DNA of 64,000 nt from Lunularia cruciata (Eukaryota; Streptophyta; Marchantiopsida; Lunulariales; Lunulariaceae), in the NCBI GenBank assembly GCA_948567375.1, contig OX419757.1, positions 47,737,665 through 47,801,664 on the forward strand, read 5' to 3'. A model generated the notes under the pieces. The model did not search any database and was not told where the DNA came from. It was given only the letters and a program-made list of their open reading frames with translations. Made by a program: the position numbers and the translations under genes. Positions within the stretch are counted from its first letter, which is position 1. Every line of letters begins with the position of its first letter. Shown here in pieces: positions 45,476-56,888 of the stretch.

Positions 45476-48400
45476 TGTCGTGGGAAAAGTTCAGTCTTGA
45501 GAGTGCACCAAGCACATGGCTGCTTGTGCTTAGTTTTCCTTACTCTCTTTCTTTTGGATTTTCCCATAGACTGACATTCCTTCACTACTCCCGGATTGTC
45601 AAGAATTTGTCTCTATATGAACTTGTTGTCTCAATTTCCTTGAGGTTGGCTCTCCCTGAAGGTTTTGTTTTATCCTTGACTTTCACAAAACTAATCTTGT
45701 CATGCGAGTCTGGTGTTATGGTTTCTACCTCTGTCTGGTCTCATATTCTATTTTCACATCAGGTTCAAGCTATGGTTCGGGGTCTGGCAGTTCATAGACC
45801 TAGGTCAACATAAAATAAAATAAAATAAAATAAACGACAACTAAGTGATCTAACTGAACATAAACCCGGGCACCCAGATCATTTAATTATGCTATTCACC
45901 TGGACCGGACTAAGAGCTCCTAGAATGGAGTTTTCCTCAACTCTAGTCACAATTCATAACAAAAATCCGCTTCCAAGACTCATCATTCACAAGAATTTCA
46001 ACAACAAAGTTCACAAGGTTGGATAAGTCAAATAGTTCTAGTCAAGGCAATGCCTGCACTAAGGTTGCAACTGCTCATCAACTCAGCCGGCACTTCACAT
46101 ATACTTTGTCCCATAGCAGAAAAGGCAACTCACCCTCCGAACCTCTTCATTCTCCTATGCCTTGTTTTGCAGATCAGATTCACTCCATTCAAACAGGCCA
46201 ACCAACTTCAAATATTTTCTTGCCCTTGCTCCAGATGAGCTGATCCATTTTGAAATTCTCCTCCTCTTCTTCTTGACTTCGAGAGCTATCCTTCGGCAAC
46301 TTCTGTAGCAAATCCCCTTTAGACCTGCAAAAATTCTCTACTGTCTGAATCTCCTATCCTCTTGCTTCCCTGCAAAATTTTGTTCTCTTCAACTTCTGCC
46401 CAAACCCCTTCAGACTTGCAAAAATTTCTCTTCTGTCCAAGCACTTCCTCTCCTGCACATTGTTCATACCTTCGAGAGAAAACCCTTTCTCTCCCCTGCA
46501 CTTTCAAGCACTGCCTACAGCATTTTGAAAATCTTTCAGCCCTCAACACTCTCCTGCAAACTTCAAAAATTCACTCCACTGGTCCTATCTCAGACCTCAG
46601 GCATCTTGAAAATCCTTCCCCTGGTCCAAGCACAGCCTATAGCATTTCAAAAATCTTTCAGCCCTAAGACTCTTCTGCAACTTTGAAAATTCACCCACTA
46701 GTCCAATCTCAGACCTCAGGCACCTCCAAAATCCTTCCCTTGGTTTAAGCACAGCCTACAGCATTTCAAAAATCTTTCAACCCGAAGACTCTCGTGCAAA
46801 CTTTGAAAATTCACCCACTGGTCCTATCTCAAACCTCCGGCATCTCAAAATCCTTCCCCTGGTCCTGTCTCAACATAAGGCATCTCTAAATCTTTCAGCC
46901 CTGCAAGACTCCCCTCACATTTCCAAAATTCCTCTCCTGGTCCAAGCACAGCCCTAAGGCATCTCCAAAATCCTTCAGCCTTGCAAGACTCCCCTCACAT
47001 TTCAAAAATTTCTCTCCTGGTCCAAAACACAGCCCTAAGGCATCTCCAAAATCCTTCAGCCCTGCAAGACTCCCCTCACATTTTGGAAATTCCTCTCCTG
47101 GTCTAAGCACAGCCCTAAGGCATCTCCAAACTCCTTCAGCCCTGCAAGACTCCCCTCACATTTTGAAAATTTCTCTGCTGATCCAAAACACAGCTCTAAG
47201 GCATCTCCAAAATCCTTCAGCCTTGCAAGACTCCCCGCACATTTCAAAAATTTCTCTCTTGGTCCAAAACACAGCCCTAAGGCATCTCCAAAATCCTTCA
47301 CCCTTTCAAGACTCCCCTCACATTTCCAAAATTCCTCTCCTGGTCCAAAACACAGCCCTAAGGCATCTCCAAAATCCTTTAGCCCTGCAAGACTCCCCTC
47401 ACATTTCTAAATTCCTCTCCGGGTCCAAAACACAGCCCTTAGGCATCTCCAAAATCCTTCACCCCTACAAGACTCCCCTCACATTTTGAAAATTTCTCTC
47501 CTGATCCAAAACACAGCTCTAAGGCATCTCCAAAATCCTTCAGCCCTGCAAGACTCCCCTCACATTTCCAAAATTTCTCTCCTAGTCCAAAACGTAGCCC
47601 TTAAGCATCTCCAAAAATCCTTCAGCCCTGCAAGAGTCCCCTCACATTTTGAAAATTTCTCTCCTGGTGCAAAACACAGCCCTAAGGCATCTCCAAAATC
47701 CTTCAGCCCTGCAAGACTCCCCTCACATTTCCAAAATTCCTCTCTTGGTCCAAACACAGCCCTAAGGCATCTCCAAAATCCTTCAGCCCTGCAAGACTCC
47801 CCTCACATTTTGAAAATTTCTCTCCTGGTCCAAAACACAGCCCTAAGGCATCTCCAAAATCCTTCAGCCCTGCACGACTCCCCTCACATTTTGAAAATTT
47901 CTCTCTTGGTCCAAAACACAGCCCTAAGGCATCTCAAAAATCCTTCAGCCCTGCAAGACTCCCCTCACATTTCGAAAATTCCTCTCCTGGTCCAAGCACA
48001 GCCCTAAGGCATCTCCAAAATCCTTCAGCCCTGCAAGACTCCCCGCACATTTTGAAAATTTCTCTCCTGATCCAAAACACAGCTCTAAGGCATCTCCAAA
48101 ATCCTTCAGCCCTGCAAGACCCCCTCACATTTCAAAAATTTCTCTCCGGGTCCAAAACACAGCCCTAAGGCATCTGCAAAAATCCTTCAGCCCTGCAAGA
48201 CTCCCCTCACATTTTGAAAATTTCTCTCCTGGTCCAAAACACAGCCCTAAGGCATCTCCAAAATCCTTCAGCCCTGCAAGAATCCCCTCACATTTCAAAA
48301 ATTCCTCTCTTGGTCCAAACACAGCCCTAAGGCATCTCAAAAATCCTTTAGCCCCGCAAGACTCCCCTCACATTTTGAAAATTTCTCTCCTGGTCCAAAA

Positions 48401-49481
48401 CACAGCCCTAAGGCATCTCCAAAATCCTTCAGCCCTGCAAGACTCCCCTCACATTTTGAAAATTTCTCTCCTGGTCCAAAACACAGCCCTAAGGCATCTC
48501 CAAAATCCTTTAGCCTTGCAAGACTCCACTCACATTTCAAAAATTTCTCTCCTGGTCCAAAACACAGCCCTAAGGCATCTCCAAAATCCTTCAGCGCTGC
48601 AAGACTCCCCTCACATTGCAAAAATTTCTCTTGTGGTCCAAAACACAGCCCTAAGGCATCTCCAAAATCCTTCAGCCTTGCAAGACTCCCCTCACATTTC
48701 AAAAATTCCTCTCTTGGTCCAAACATAGCCCTAAGGCATCTCAAAAATCCTTTAGCCCCGCAAGGCTCCCCTCACATTTTGAAAATTTCTCTCCTGGTCC
48801 AAAACACAGCCCTAAGGCATCTCAAAAAAAACTCTCTCCTTCGTGGCCAAGCCTATCTTTACGAGAATTCTCCTTTTCCCCTTCCTTGTCTGTTCAGGCC
48901 CCTTTCTTCAAAAAAACCTCTTCCTACCATCAGCTCTCTCCAAGCCCTTTAGATTCCCTTTCCTTCCTGTCCATGCTCTCCAAGCCACTGCAGAGCCAGG
49001 TATTTCCCTCTAAAATCTTCCACTGCAGTCCTCTGTCCAAAACCCTTTCCACTCAAAAATCTCCTCTTGCGAGCTGAGTTCCTTCACTATCTTCTAACTT
49101 TTTCCTGCTTTTTTCCCCCAACTTTTCATTGTCACAACTCCTCTAAAGCCTCCCAAGTATTTCCAACTCAAAGACTCCTTTTTTCTCCTCTTCTAAGGCA
49201 AATACTCCTTCATTCCAATAACGTAAAACAGAACCTGAGCTAGTGTAACCTAACATTATTTCTTGGCTCAAGCCACATTAAAAGACTCCTTGAGTTAATA
49301 ACACCATAACTTTTCCCGGCTGCACAATAATATAGGAAATATCTCCCGCAGCAAGGTAGCATAAAACTACACCTGAGACATATTGACATAAATCCATGTT
49401 CCTTACAACAACTAGAAGAGAAAAGAAAATTTATCACACCAAAAGCCTCAAGGGTACACGTGGGCTATTTTCCCAATGACA
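45476..49481 (-). mobile_element. E2 5' LTR (right, 4.0 kb)
   Basis: 4006 bp from TGTCGTGGG to ATGACA on the plus strand, then the CCGC duplicate and E1 RT sequence. It has a (TAAAA)4 tract at 45811-45830 that is shorter in the left LTR, and an 81-bp array at 46880-48830. The flanking non-array parts align closely with the left LTR, including the ends 48830-49481 and 37005-37652. Confidence 0.88.
46880..48830. repeat. 81-bp tandem array in E2 right LTR, about 24 units
   Basis: It has the same unit as the left LTR array, with units of 80-81 bp, but about four more copies. Variant units (AATTTCTCTC versus AATTCCTCTC; CATTTTGAAA versus CATTTCAAAA) are interspersed in a different order from the left array. 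This points to unit gain or loss or local exchange after insertion. Confidence 0.93.
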
Positions 49482-49485
49482 CCGC

Positions 49486-49612
49486 TTGAACCCAAAGTAC
49501 TTACTCTTAGTGAAAGACAAAATTGATAAGTACTTAGAGGCCAGAATAATCTTTACTGTGTTAAGCAGTGATTAGGTTTCACCCATAGTCATTGTTTAGA
49601 AGAAGAAGATGT
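49486..49612 (+). pseudogene. E1 reverse transcriptase, continuation after E2
   Basis: The plus strand encodes NPKYLLLVKDKIDKYLEARI-like RT sequence and the VSPIVIV block. It directly follows the E2 target duplicate and is followed by E3' LTR sequence. Confidence 0.65.
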
Positions 49613-49832
49613 TACCAAACCAATTCTTACCTTTAAATCATATGTCTAGCTATTGGCTCTTAGGTTCTCAAGTCTATTTTGGTTTCTACTCTATTAGTAG
49701 AAGTACTCTTTTGGTGATACTTCTATCTGATCTATTTTGACCATCATGTATAACATCATTCTAGATGTTACTTAACCAAATTTCACATCTAGATCATATG
49801 GCTAGCTTGTGGTATTATAGACCTCCCTCCTT

Positions 49833-50274
49833 TTAAGACGCAACATCCTCCTTGTGCAATTGTTGCTCAAATGCTTTCACCAACACCGGTGCATGTGTCA
49901 AATTGGCAGTGAGCTCCCATGTTGCTTCATAAAGGGGGTAACCTTTCCATTGTATGAGATAGTCCACCCACGGATAGCAAGTACCACGCATACATTTTTG
50001 GAGAATACGCTCCACTTCATATTCTTCTGTGCCATCAATGAGTGTCGGACACGGTCAAATGTCTTGTGTGGAATGACACTGGCTTGATTGGGGAGCATAT
50101 CTGCATAGTAGGGAAACATGGAACACATGATGGATCTTCATGTGTGCTGGTAGCTCAAGGTGATAGGCCATAGCGCCGACGCGACAAAGAATTGATAAAG
50201 GCCCAATAAAACAAGGTTTGAGCTTACAAGGTCCAACTAATGTGAGGTTGGTTATCAATAGCCACACTTGATCC
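49833..50274 (-). pseudogene. E3' integrase end and chromodomain
   Basis: The minus strand of 50267-50055 has the integrase C-terminal block (LTLVGPCKLKPCFIGPLSIL). The minus strand of 50015-49833 has a chromodomain, VDYLIQWKGYPLYEATWE. Chromodomains of chromoviruses bind histone marks and guide integration. The rest of the integrase is at 56889-57772, beyond the E3 insertion. Confidence 0.8.
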
Positions 50275-50279
50275 CCAAC

Positions 50280-51019
50280 TGTAATACCAAGAGCTAGCCA
50301 TAAGATCTAGATGTGAAATTCTGTCTGGTAACATCTAGAATGATGTTATACATGATGGTCAAAATAGATCAGATAGAAGTATCACCAAAAGAGTACTTCT
50401 ACTAATAGGGTAGAAACCAAAATAGACTTGAGGACCTTAGAACCAATAGCTAGACATATGATTTAAAGGTGAGAATTGGTTTGGTAACATCTGGAAGAAT
50501 GTTACACATGATGGACTAAACAGATCAGAAAGAGGTATCACCAAAAGGGGACTTTTACTAATAGAATAGGAACCAAAATATGCTTGAAATCTTTGAAGGC
50601 AATTTCGGAGGCCTAAACAGATGAATTAGGCCTCAAAAATGTGCAGATTCCCCCCCCCCCCCCCCCCTTCAGAAATGTGCAGATTCCCCCCTTGCTTTGT
50701 CTTGTCAAGAGCTTTCCAACGGTACCTTATGTGATTCTGAGATTCCTACAGGAAGATTCCCTAAAAGATTCCCTCTGGTCAAAGCTTGTTTGACCAACCA
50801 GATAGGACCTAGACCAGACATGTCACCCATCCAAGTAAGTAATCCAAGGGTGGAGCTTGCTGACATGTCACCTATCTGTGTCCCTAATCTTATGGTGGAG
50901 ATTCCTTGGAGGAGATCCTCTTTGTCTATATAATAAAGAGAAGGTGTTCCCTTGGGGCATCGAATGTTTGAGTATGCAATCTGTGTTTTTCTCTCTTCTC
51001 TTGTCCTCAGAGTATTACA
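50280..51019 (+). mobile_element. E3 5' LTR
   Basis: 740 bp with a TATATAA box at 50927-50933. A run of 18 C (50650-50667) with a short duplicated GTGCAGATTCCCC flank replaces the 10-C tract of the 3' LTR. The primer site follows after one base. Confidence 0.92.
50927..50933 (+). promoter_or_regulatory. E3 LTR TATA box
   Basis: TATATAA within TTTGTCTATATAATAAAGAG is conserved in the 3' LTR at 56791-56797. Confidence 0.65.
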
Positions 51020-51020
51020 A

Positions 51021-51032
51021 TGGTATCAAAGC
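51021..51032 (+). other. E3 primer-binding site (initiator Met)
   Basis: TGGTATCAAAGC differs by one base from TGGTATCAGAGC, the complement of the plant initiator tRNA-Met 3' end. It lies one base after the LTR. Confidence 0.88.
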
Positions 51033-51159
51033 AAGTGTTTTAGTCCAAGAGAGTGGATTACCCCTCTTGGAATAGTACAAACTACTAAAATTGAGTAATT
51101 TGAGGTGGAGAACATAGAGTAGTTGCTAGACTTAGGAAAGACTTTAGAGAGCGGATGGG

Positions 51160-51595
51160 ATGGATGCGCCAGGAGGCCAATTTCCCGCACCTAGCTTTCC
51201 ATTCTCAAACCTATTCCACATCAAGGTTATGTACATCCTGTGTGAGCAGATGAGGGTATCACTAGTTTATCACTTTGGTGCAGAATTCATGGACAGAATG
51301 ATGAACTCACCAAACCCGATGATTCTACCTATGGTGGTATATGACAGAGAGTGGGATTTGACAATCTAGATTTTGTTATGATAATATGGATATGAATGTC
51401 CCAAATCCTCTCCCTTTCAACACTCAAGTAGAAATCTATTATGTAGTGAGGCCAAAAGTGATGTTTAGAGATTTTGTGGTTAGGAATTTTGGTGAGGAGT
51501 ATTATCAACAAGTGATAGCTTCTGAGGTCCCAATGGTAGTTCCGATAGTTTGTGCGCACTTCCAGAGTGATTATATTGACTCTATATTGAAGTAG
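51160..51595 (+). pseudogene. E3 small ORF region upstream of gag
   Basis: Two open stretches lie between the primer site and gag. The first (51160-51369) starts MDAPGGQFPAPSFPF. The second (51386-51595) contains NPLPFNTQVEIYYVVRPKVM and NFGEEYYQQVIASEVPMVVP. The same sequence is present in E3' at 60969-61410 in reverse. No known domain is recognised. The peptide is not the zinc-knuckle type seen upstream of gag in E2b. It could be an extra small protein or a 5' extension of gag; the broken state prevents a decision. Confidence 0.5.
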
Positions 51596-51625
51596 ACATT
51601 AGCAATCGAGTGTTTTAGGAACCAT

Positions 51626-52706
51626 GGACCCGCAATTACAAGAGCTAGTGCAAGGAATGCAAGGGATGTTGAATGAATTTTGAGAGATTAAGATGACCAT
51701 GGAGACATTACAAAGTCAAGTGCAGATCATCAAGAACAATCAAGCCATGCAAGAAGAAGAGCCGTCTCAAAACCCATTACCTACGACTGAAGTACTTGGA
51801 GAGGCACTTGTGCCTACAAACCCTATCAATGATGAAGCCACATTGCTACTTTGGATGAAGAAGACCTGCAACATTGAGGCTTACAAGGGGCAGCGTTCAA
51901 TGGGAGTAGTGGAAAATTGGATCTCAAGAATGAATTGATATTTCCGATTGTTCTCAATGGAGATCACAGAGCATGCTGCAGGCGTGTTTGCATGTGGGTA
52001 CTTGACCGATAAAGCACTCACATGGTATGATGCTTGGGAACGATCCATGCTGGCAAAGAGAAGGGAGGTCACGTGGACAGCAATGCAAGGACTGTTGAAG
52101 AATTTCCAATTGGTGGATTTTGTGCAGATGGCTCGAACCCGACTATGGAGATTGAGACAAAAGAATAGCGTACAAGAGTATGTGGAGGCTTTTTTGGATC
52201 TAGAAGTCGCAATTACCGACATGAGTCCAGCAGAGACTCTTGACAATTCAAACGAGGGTTGAAAGAGCGGATTCGCCAAGAAGTCATGGTGCAAAATCCT
52301 CGCACGGTATTTGAAGCCATTGCTTGTGCGTAGAGAATAGCAGGAGCAGTAGGTGGAGGTGAAGGAGTAGCTCCACCTCAACATTATTGGGCAGAAATGC
52401 CACACATGGATGGACCAGTACCAATGGAATTGGGCAACCTTCAATTCCGGGATTGAGGACACGACCGCTTCAAGGGGAGCGGGGATGGGTAGAAGAACAA
52501 AGAGATGGAGTCCCACAAGGAGAAGAGAATCAAGGAGAACAATGCCGTTGTTACAATTATGGCCGTATTGGGCACATATCTACCAACTATTGCACTCATT
52601 TCCCTAGAGGCCCTCGGCCTTCATTTAGGCGATCTTTGATCAACATGGAGAAGCACATTGACGAGGAGGAGGTGGAAATCACTTTGGAAAACAAAGATCA
52701 CCAGTA
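51626..52706 (+). pseudogene. E3 gag region
   Basis: The order is a Gln/Glu-rich start (MDPQLQELVQGMQGMLNEF), a gag core with RSMGVVENWISRMN and YLTDKALTWYDAWERSML, SVQEYVEAFLDLE, then a CCHC knuckle (CYNYGRIGHISTNYC region near 52546). It matches E3' gag at 60040-60870. Chromovirus gag packages the element RNA. Several breaks are present. Confidence 0.78.
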
Positions 52707-52779
52707 AATGTACCTTGTGGCCTTACTGGCTCAATAAGGAAGCAAAGAAGCGAGGGAAGGAAGAAGAATAATGTGCAAC

Positions 52780-53260
52780 GATCCCAAAAGGCAACCTCAC
52801 AATTGATTGTCGTGAATGGAATCCTAGAAGGTAATCAAGTGAGAGTATTAATAGATTCGGGAGCACAGAGAATTTCTTGTCTTGCTCTATTGCAATAAGA
52901 TTGGGAATGGATCTAGAGAGAGATGGAAGTGAAGAAGTAGAGTTACCAAATGAGCATTCAGAGAGGATTGAATGATTACCTAGACGGGTAACCCTCTCTA
53001 TAGGAGAATATCAGGAAGCAATTGAGTGGCAAGTGACATAGTTAGCTTGTTATGATGCAATTTTAGGCATGCCATGGATGGAGCAGTACAACCCTATGGT
53101 GGATTGGAGGAAGAAAGTAGTGAGAACCCACCAATGGTCAATCATTGGGGTTAAAGAAAAATCACACATGCAGAAACTGCCTCTATATGTTGTAGGGATG
53201 GCAACTGTCTGTAAGACCAATAGATGTTTTATGGGTCTAATAAGAAGTCCAGAGTGCACA
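52780..53260 (+). pseudogene. E3 aspartic protease region
   Basis: The active-site block VRVLIDSGA (near 52845) and the C-terminal block ILGMPWMEQYNP (near 53063) are those of chromovirus proteases. The reading is broken. Confidence 0.7.
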
Positions 53261-53285
53261 ACTCGATGGACAAATTCCTAAGAAA

Positions 53286-54100
53286 TTGAAGGATGTGGTG
53301 GATGAGTTTCAAGATGTCTTTCCCGATGATCTACCCTCAGGATTACCACCAAAAAGGCAAGTAGATCACAAAATTGAGACGTTTCCAGGGAAGACACCTC
53401 CTTGTAAGGCCCCATATCGCCTATCACCTCATGAGTTGGAGGATTGTAAGACTCAAATTGAGGAAATGCTGCAAAAAGGGTTCATCCAACCTAACATATC
53501 ACCATATGGGACCCCTGTCTTGTTTGTGAAGAAGAAGGATGGTACAATGCGCATGTGCATTGACTATCGGGGTCTCAATCAACAAACAATGAAGAACAAA
53601 TACCCTTTACCTCACATGGATGACCTGTTTGATCAACTCCATGGAGCGAGATACTTCACCAAATTGGACTTGCGGAGCAGTTACAATCAAATCCAAATTG
53701 CAGAGGAGGATGTGCACAAAACTGCCTTTCGAACCAGGTATGGCCACTTTGAGTATCTTGTGATGCCTTTTGGCCTCACCAATGCACCTGCCACTTCCAT
53801 GAGTCTAATGAATGACATATTTCATCCATACTTGGATAAGTCTATTATCGTCTTCTTGGCTGATATCTTAGTATACATTAGCACGATGATAGAACACAAA
53901 CAACATCTACGAGAGGTCCTCTAGATTCTAAGACAAAATCAGTTGTATGCCAAAATCTCAAAGTGTGAGTTTGGCAAGTCTGAAGTAGACTACTTGGGGC
54001 ATAGAGTAAGTGCAGAGAGCATTTAAGTATTGACAGATAAAATAGAGGTCATTCAAAAATGGAGTGCCCCAGAAGATTAGACTCAACTTAAGAGCTTCTT
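53286..54100 (+). pseudogene. E3 reverse transcriptase
   Basis: The main open stretch (53286-53924, 212 codons) has [32 protein letters not shown] (first catalytic Asp), [10 protein letters not shown] and the region of the catalytic double-Asp box. The thumb region and a LGH block follow. FGLTNAP and RMCIDYR are the chromovirus forms. Some breaks are present. Confidence 0.85.
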
Positions 54101-54670
54101 GGGGTTGATGGGATTCTATCGTAGATTTGTCAAGGACTTCTCCAAGGTTGCACAGCCTTTAATGGCACTACTTGGCAAGGGGAAGAAGTGGACATGGGGA
54201 ATTGCACAAGAGGTGGCCTTTCAAGAATTGAAGGCCGCCTTGCTACATGCACCAATCTTGAAGTGGTATGACCCAAAACATCCAATCAAGTTGGCTACAA
54301 ATGCATCAGGCGTAGCAATAGGAGCAGTCCTACAACAAGAGTAGCATGACGGATGGCATCCAATTGCATATTTCTCTCGAAAGTTGTTACCAGCAGAGCG
54401 CAACTACCACACCACAGAACAAGAAGAGTTGGCCATCGTTCTAGCAACCAAGCATTGGAAGCACTACTTGGGCGAGAAGGCATTTGTAGTAGAGATAGAC
54501 CACAAACCTTTGGTCTACCTCAAGACACAAAAGGATCTATCTCATCACCAAATTTGGTGGGCAGAGTGGCGACAACGCTTCAACATGACAATTACCTATG
54601 TGGAAGGTAAGAAGCAACTTGCAGATGCATTCACCCGCATGCCAATGGCCAACAACTTGGTGGCAGAGGT
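54099..54670 (+). pseudogene. E3 RNase H region
   Basis: GFYRRFVKDFSKVAQPLMAL (RT-RNase H connection) is followed by LATNASGVAIGAVLQQE (first RNase H strand), TTEQEELAIVLATKHWKHYL, FVVEIDHKPLVYL and QLADAFTRMP. This is the complete set of blocks for the domain, with breaks. Confidence 0.82.
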
Positions 54671-54679
54671 TACGATTAA

Positions 54680-55910
54680 CCCTAAATTCAGGCAAGAGAT
54701 TCTGGCTGCTACAAAAACTGACCCACAGATTGTAGAAGCAAAATCATCCAAAGGTGTCACCACTACCCAAGGACTCACCTTTTGGGATGGCAAATTATGG
54801 ATCCCAAATGTCCCAAAATTATGCACCACCATTCTAGTGGAATGTCATGGTTTGGCCATTGCAGCTCATGTCGGAGTGGACAAGACCTTGGATGTAGTCA
54901 AACGCCATCACTATTGGCCCAAGATGAGCAACGACGTGATGGACTATGTGCGTAGCTGCCTACTTTGCCAACAGAACAAAGCTTCTAATCAAGCTCCTGC
55001 AGGGCTCCTTCAACCTCTCCCCACTCCTACCCAACGTTGGGAACAAGTGAGTATGGATCTTGTTTGTGAATTACCCAAGACCACCTCAGGGTTTGACTCC
55101 ATTGTGGTCTTTGTGGACCGGCTCAGCAAAATGATTCATGTACGCCCTACCACCAAGGAGGTGACCACTCCACAACTAGCTCAATTATACTTAGATGCAG
55201 TCTTTGCTCACCATGGCTTGTCTAGAGTACTCATCACCGATAGAGGCACCCAATTCACCAGCTTGTTTTGGCAAACACTCTTTGGTTTCTTCAAAACCAA
55301 GTTGGCCATGTCCACCGCTTACCACCCCTAAACACATGGCCAAACCAAGCGGGCTAATTGCACGATTGAAGACATGTTACGTGGCTTCACCTTAGAAGAG
55401 CAAGAGAGGTGATACACCCTACTCCCGTTGGTGGAATTTGCTTACAACAATTCAGTGAATGCATCCACCCAGGTCACTCCATTCTTCCTCATGTATGGTG
55501 AGCATCCCTTCACACCTTCTAGCTTGATGAAGATCCGTCTAGTGGCTACCAAGGTCGATGCAGTCAACACATTTGTTTCTAGAATCCAACAAGGTGTAGA
55601 GAGCGCCAAGCACAGATTACAGATTATGCAAAATTGATAGAAGCAATATGCTGATGCACACTGTCGGCACATGGAGTTCAATGTTGGGGATCAAGTGTGG
55701 CTATCGACAACCAACCTCACATTAGTTGGACCTCGTAAGCTCAGACCTTGTTTTATTGGGCCCTTCTCAATTCTTTGTCGCATCGGTGCTGTGGCCTATC
55801 ACCTTGAGCTACCACCACACATGAAGATCCATCCAATGTTCCATGTCTCCCTACTATGTAGATATGCTCCCCGATCAGGCCAAGGTCATTCCACACCAAA
55901 CATTTGACCT
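54680..55910 (+). pseudogene. E3 integrase region
   Basis: It has the zinc-binding HHCC part (CHGLAIAAHVGVDKTLDVVK, CLLCQQNK), the core with VSMDLVCELPKT (first Asp) and ITDRGTQFTS (second Asp), and the C-terminal module (TLVGPRKLRPCFIGPFSIL). It matches E3' integrase closely; the two copies interrupt one another here. Several breaks are present. Confidence 0.85.
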
Positions 55911-55929
55911 TGTCTGACACTCATTGATG

Positions 55930-56130
55930 GCACAGAGGAATATGAAGTGGAGCGGATTCTCCAAAAATGCATGCATGGTACTTGCCACCCACGGGTGGAC
56001 TATCTCATACAATGGAAAGGTTACCCCCTCTATGAAGCCACCTGGGAGCCCGCTGCCAATTTGGCACATGCACCTGTGTTGGTGCAAGCATTTGAGCAAC
56101 AATTGCACAACGAGGACGTTGCGTCTTAAA
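55930..56130 (+). CDS. E3 chromodomain
   Basis: A 60-codon open stretch has VERILQKCMHG, VDYLIQWKGYPLYEATWEP and NLAHAPVLVQAF, the three-strand-plus-helix pattern of a chromodomain with aromatic-cage positions (Y, W, W). It is the C-terminal end of integrase in chromoviruses. Just downstream the polypurine tract (AAAAGGAGGAAGG, 56128-56140) precedes the 3' LTR. Confidence 0.85.
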
Positions 56131-56142
56131 AGGAGGAAGGTC

Positions 56143-56883
56143 TGTAATACCAAGAGCTAACCATATGATCTAGATGTGAAATTCGGTTTGGTAACATCTA
56201 GAATGATGTTATACATGATGGTCAAAATAGATCAGATAGAAGTATCACCAAAAGAGTACTTCTACAAATAGGGTAGAAACCAAAATAGACTTCAGGACCT
56301 TAGAACCAATAGCTAGACATATGATTTAAAGGTGAGAATTGGTTTGGTAATATCTGGAAGGATGTTACACATGATGGACTAAACAGATTAGAAAGAGGTA
56401 TCACCAAAAGGGGACTTCTACTAATAGAGTAGGAACCGAAATATGCTTGAAATCTTTGAAGGCAATTTTGGAGGCCTAAACGGATGAATTAGGCCTTGAA
56501 AATGTGCAGATTCCCCCCCCCCAACAATAGGAAGGCTGGCCTTCCCTCCCCCCTGCTTTGTCTTGTCAAGAGCTTTCCAACGGTACCTTACTCATGTGAT
56601 TTTGAGATTCCTACAGGAAGATTCCCTAAAAGATTCCCTCCGGTCAAAGCTTTTTGACCAACCAGATAGGACCTAGACCAGACATATCACCCATCCAAGT
56701 AAGTAATCCAAGGGTGGAGCTTGCTAACATGTCACCTATCTGTGTCCATAATCCTATGGTGGAGCTTCCTTGGAGGAGATCCTCTTTGTCTATATAATAA
56801 AGAGAAGGTGCTCCTTTGGGACATCGAATGTTTGAGTATGCAATCTGTGTTTTTCTCTCTTCTCTTGTACTTGGAGTATTACA
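56143..56883 (+). mobile_element. E3 3' LTR
   Basis: 741 bp, matching the 5' LTR. It has 10 C at 56513-56522, followed by a short GGAAGGCTGGCCTTCC palindrome that the 5' LTR lacks. TATATAA lies at 56791-56797. Confidence 0.92.
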
Positions 56884-56888
56884 CCAAC

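Larger units (their letters stand above)
26163..49481 (-). mobile_element. E2: Ty3/gypsy-like element with ~4-kb LTRs (antisense)
   Basis: Two long LTRs (26163-37652 including the nested E2b, and 45476-49481) flank a 7.8-kb interior read on the minus strand. LTR termini are TGTCGTGGG and ATGACA (left copy ACGACA) on the plus strand. CCGC at 26159-26162 and 49482-49485 is a 4-bp target duplication, and both flanks are E1 RT sequence. The interior order on the minus strand is gag, protease, RT, RNase H, integrase, the Ty3/gypsy order. It has several breaks plus two nested insertions. Confidence 0.85.
50280..56883 (+). mobile_element. E3: full-length 6.6-kb chromovirus (Ty3/gypsy)
   Basis: LTRs of 740 and 741 bp begin TGTAATACCAAGAGCTA and end GAGTATTACA. 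CCAAC at 50275-50279 and 56884-56888 is the target duplication; the flanks are contiguous E3' integrase sequence in reverse orientation. The interior has an initiator-Met primer site, upstream ORF, gag, protease, RT, RNase H, integrase, chromodomain and polypurine tract. It is structurally whole with several coding breaks. LTRs differ by a few per cent by eye. Confidence 0.93.

Noticed and set aside
46880-48830. CRISPR-like array of regular repeats
   Set aside because: Units are contiguous 81-bp tandem copies without unique spacers, inside a plant LTR.
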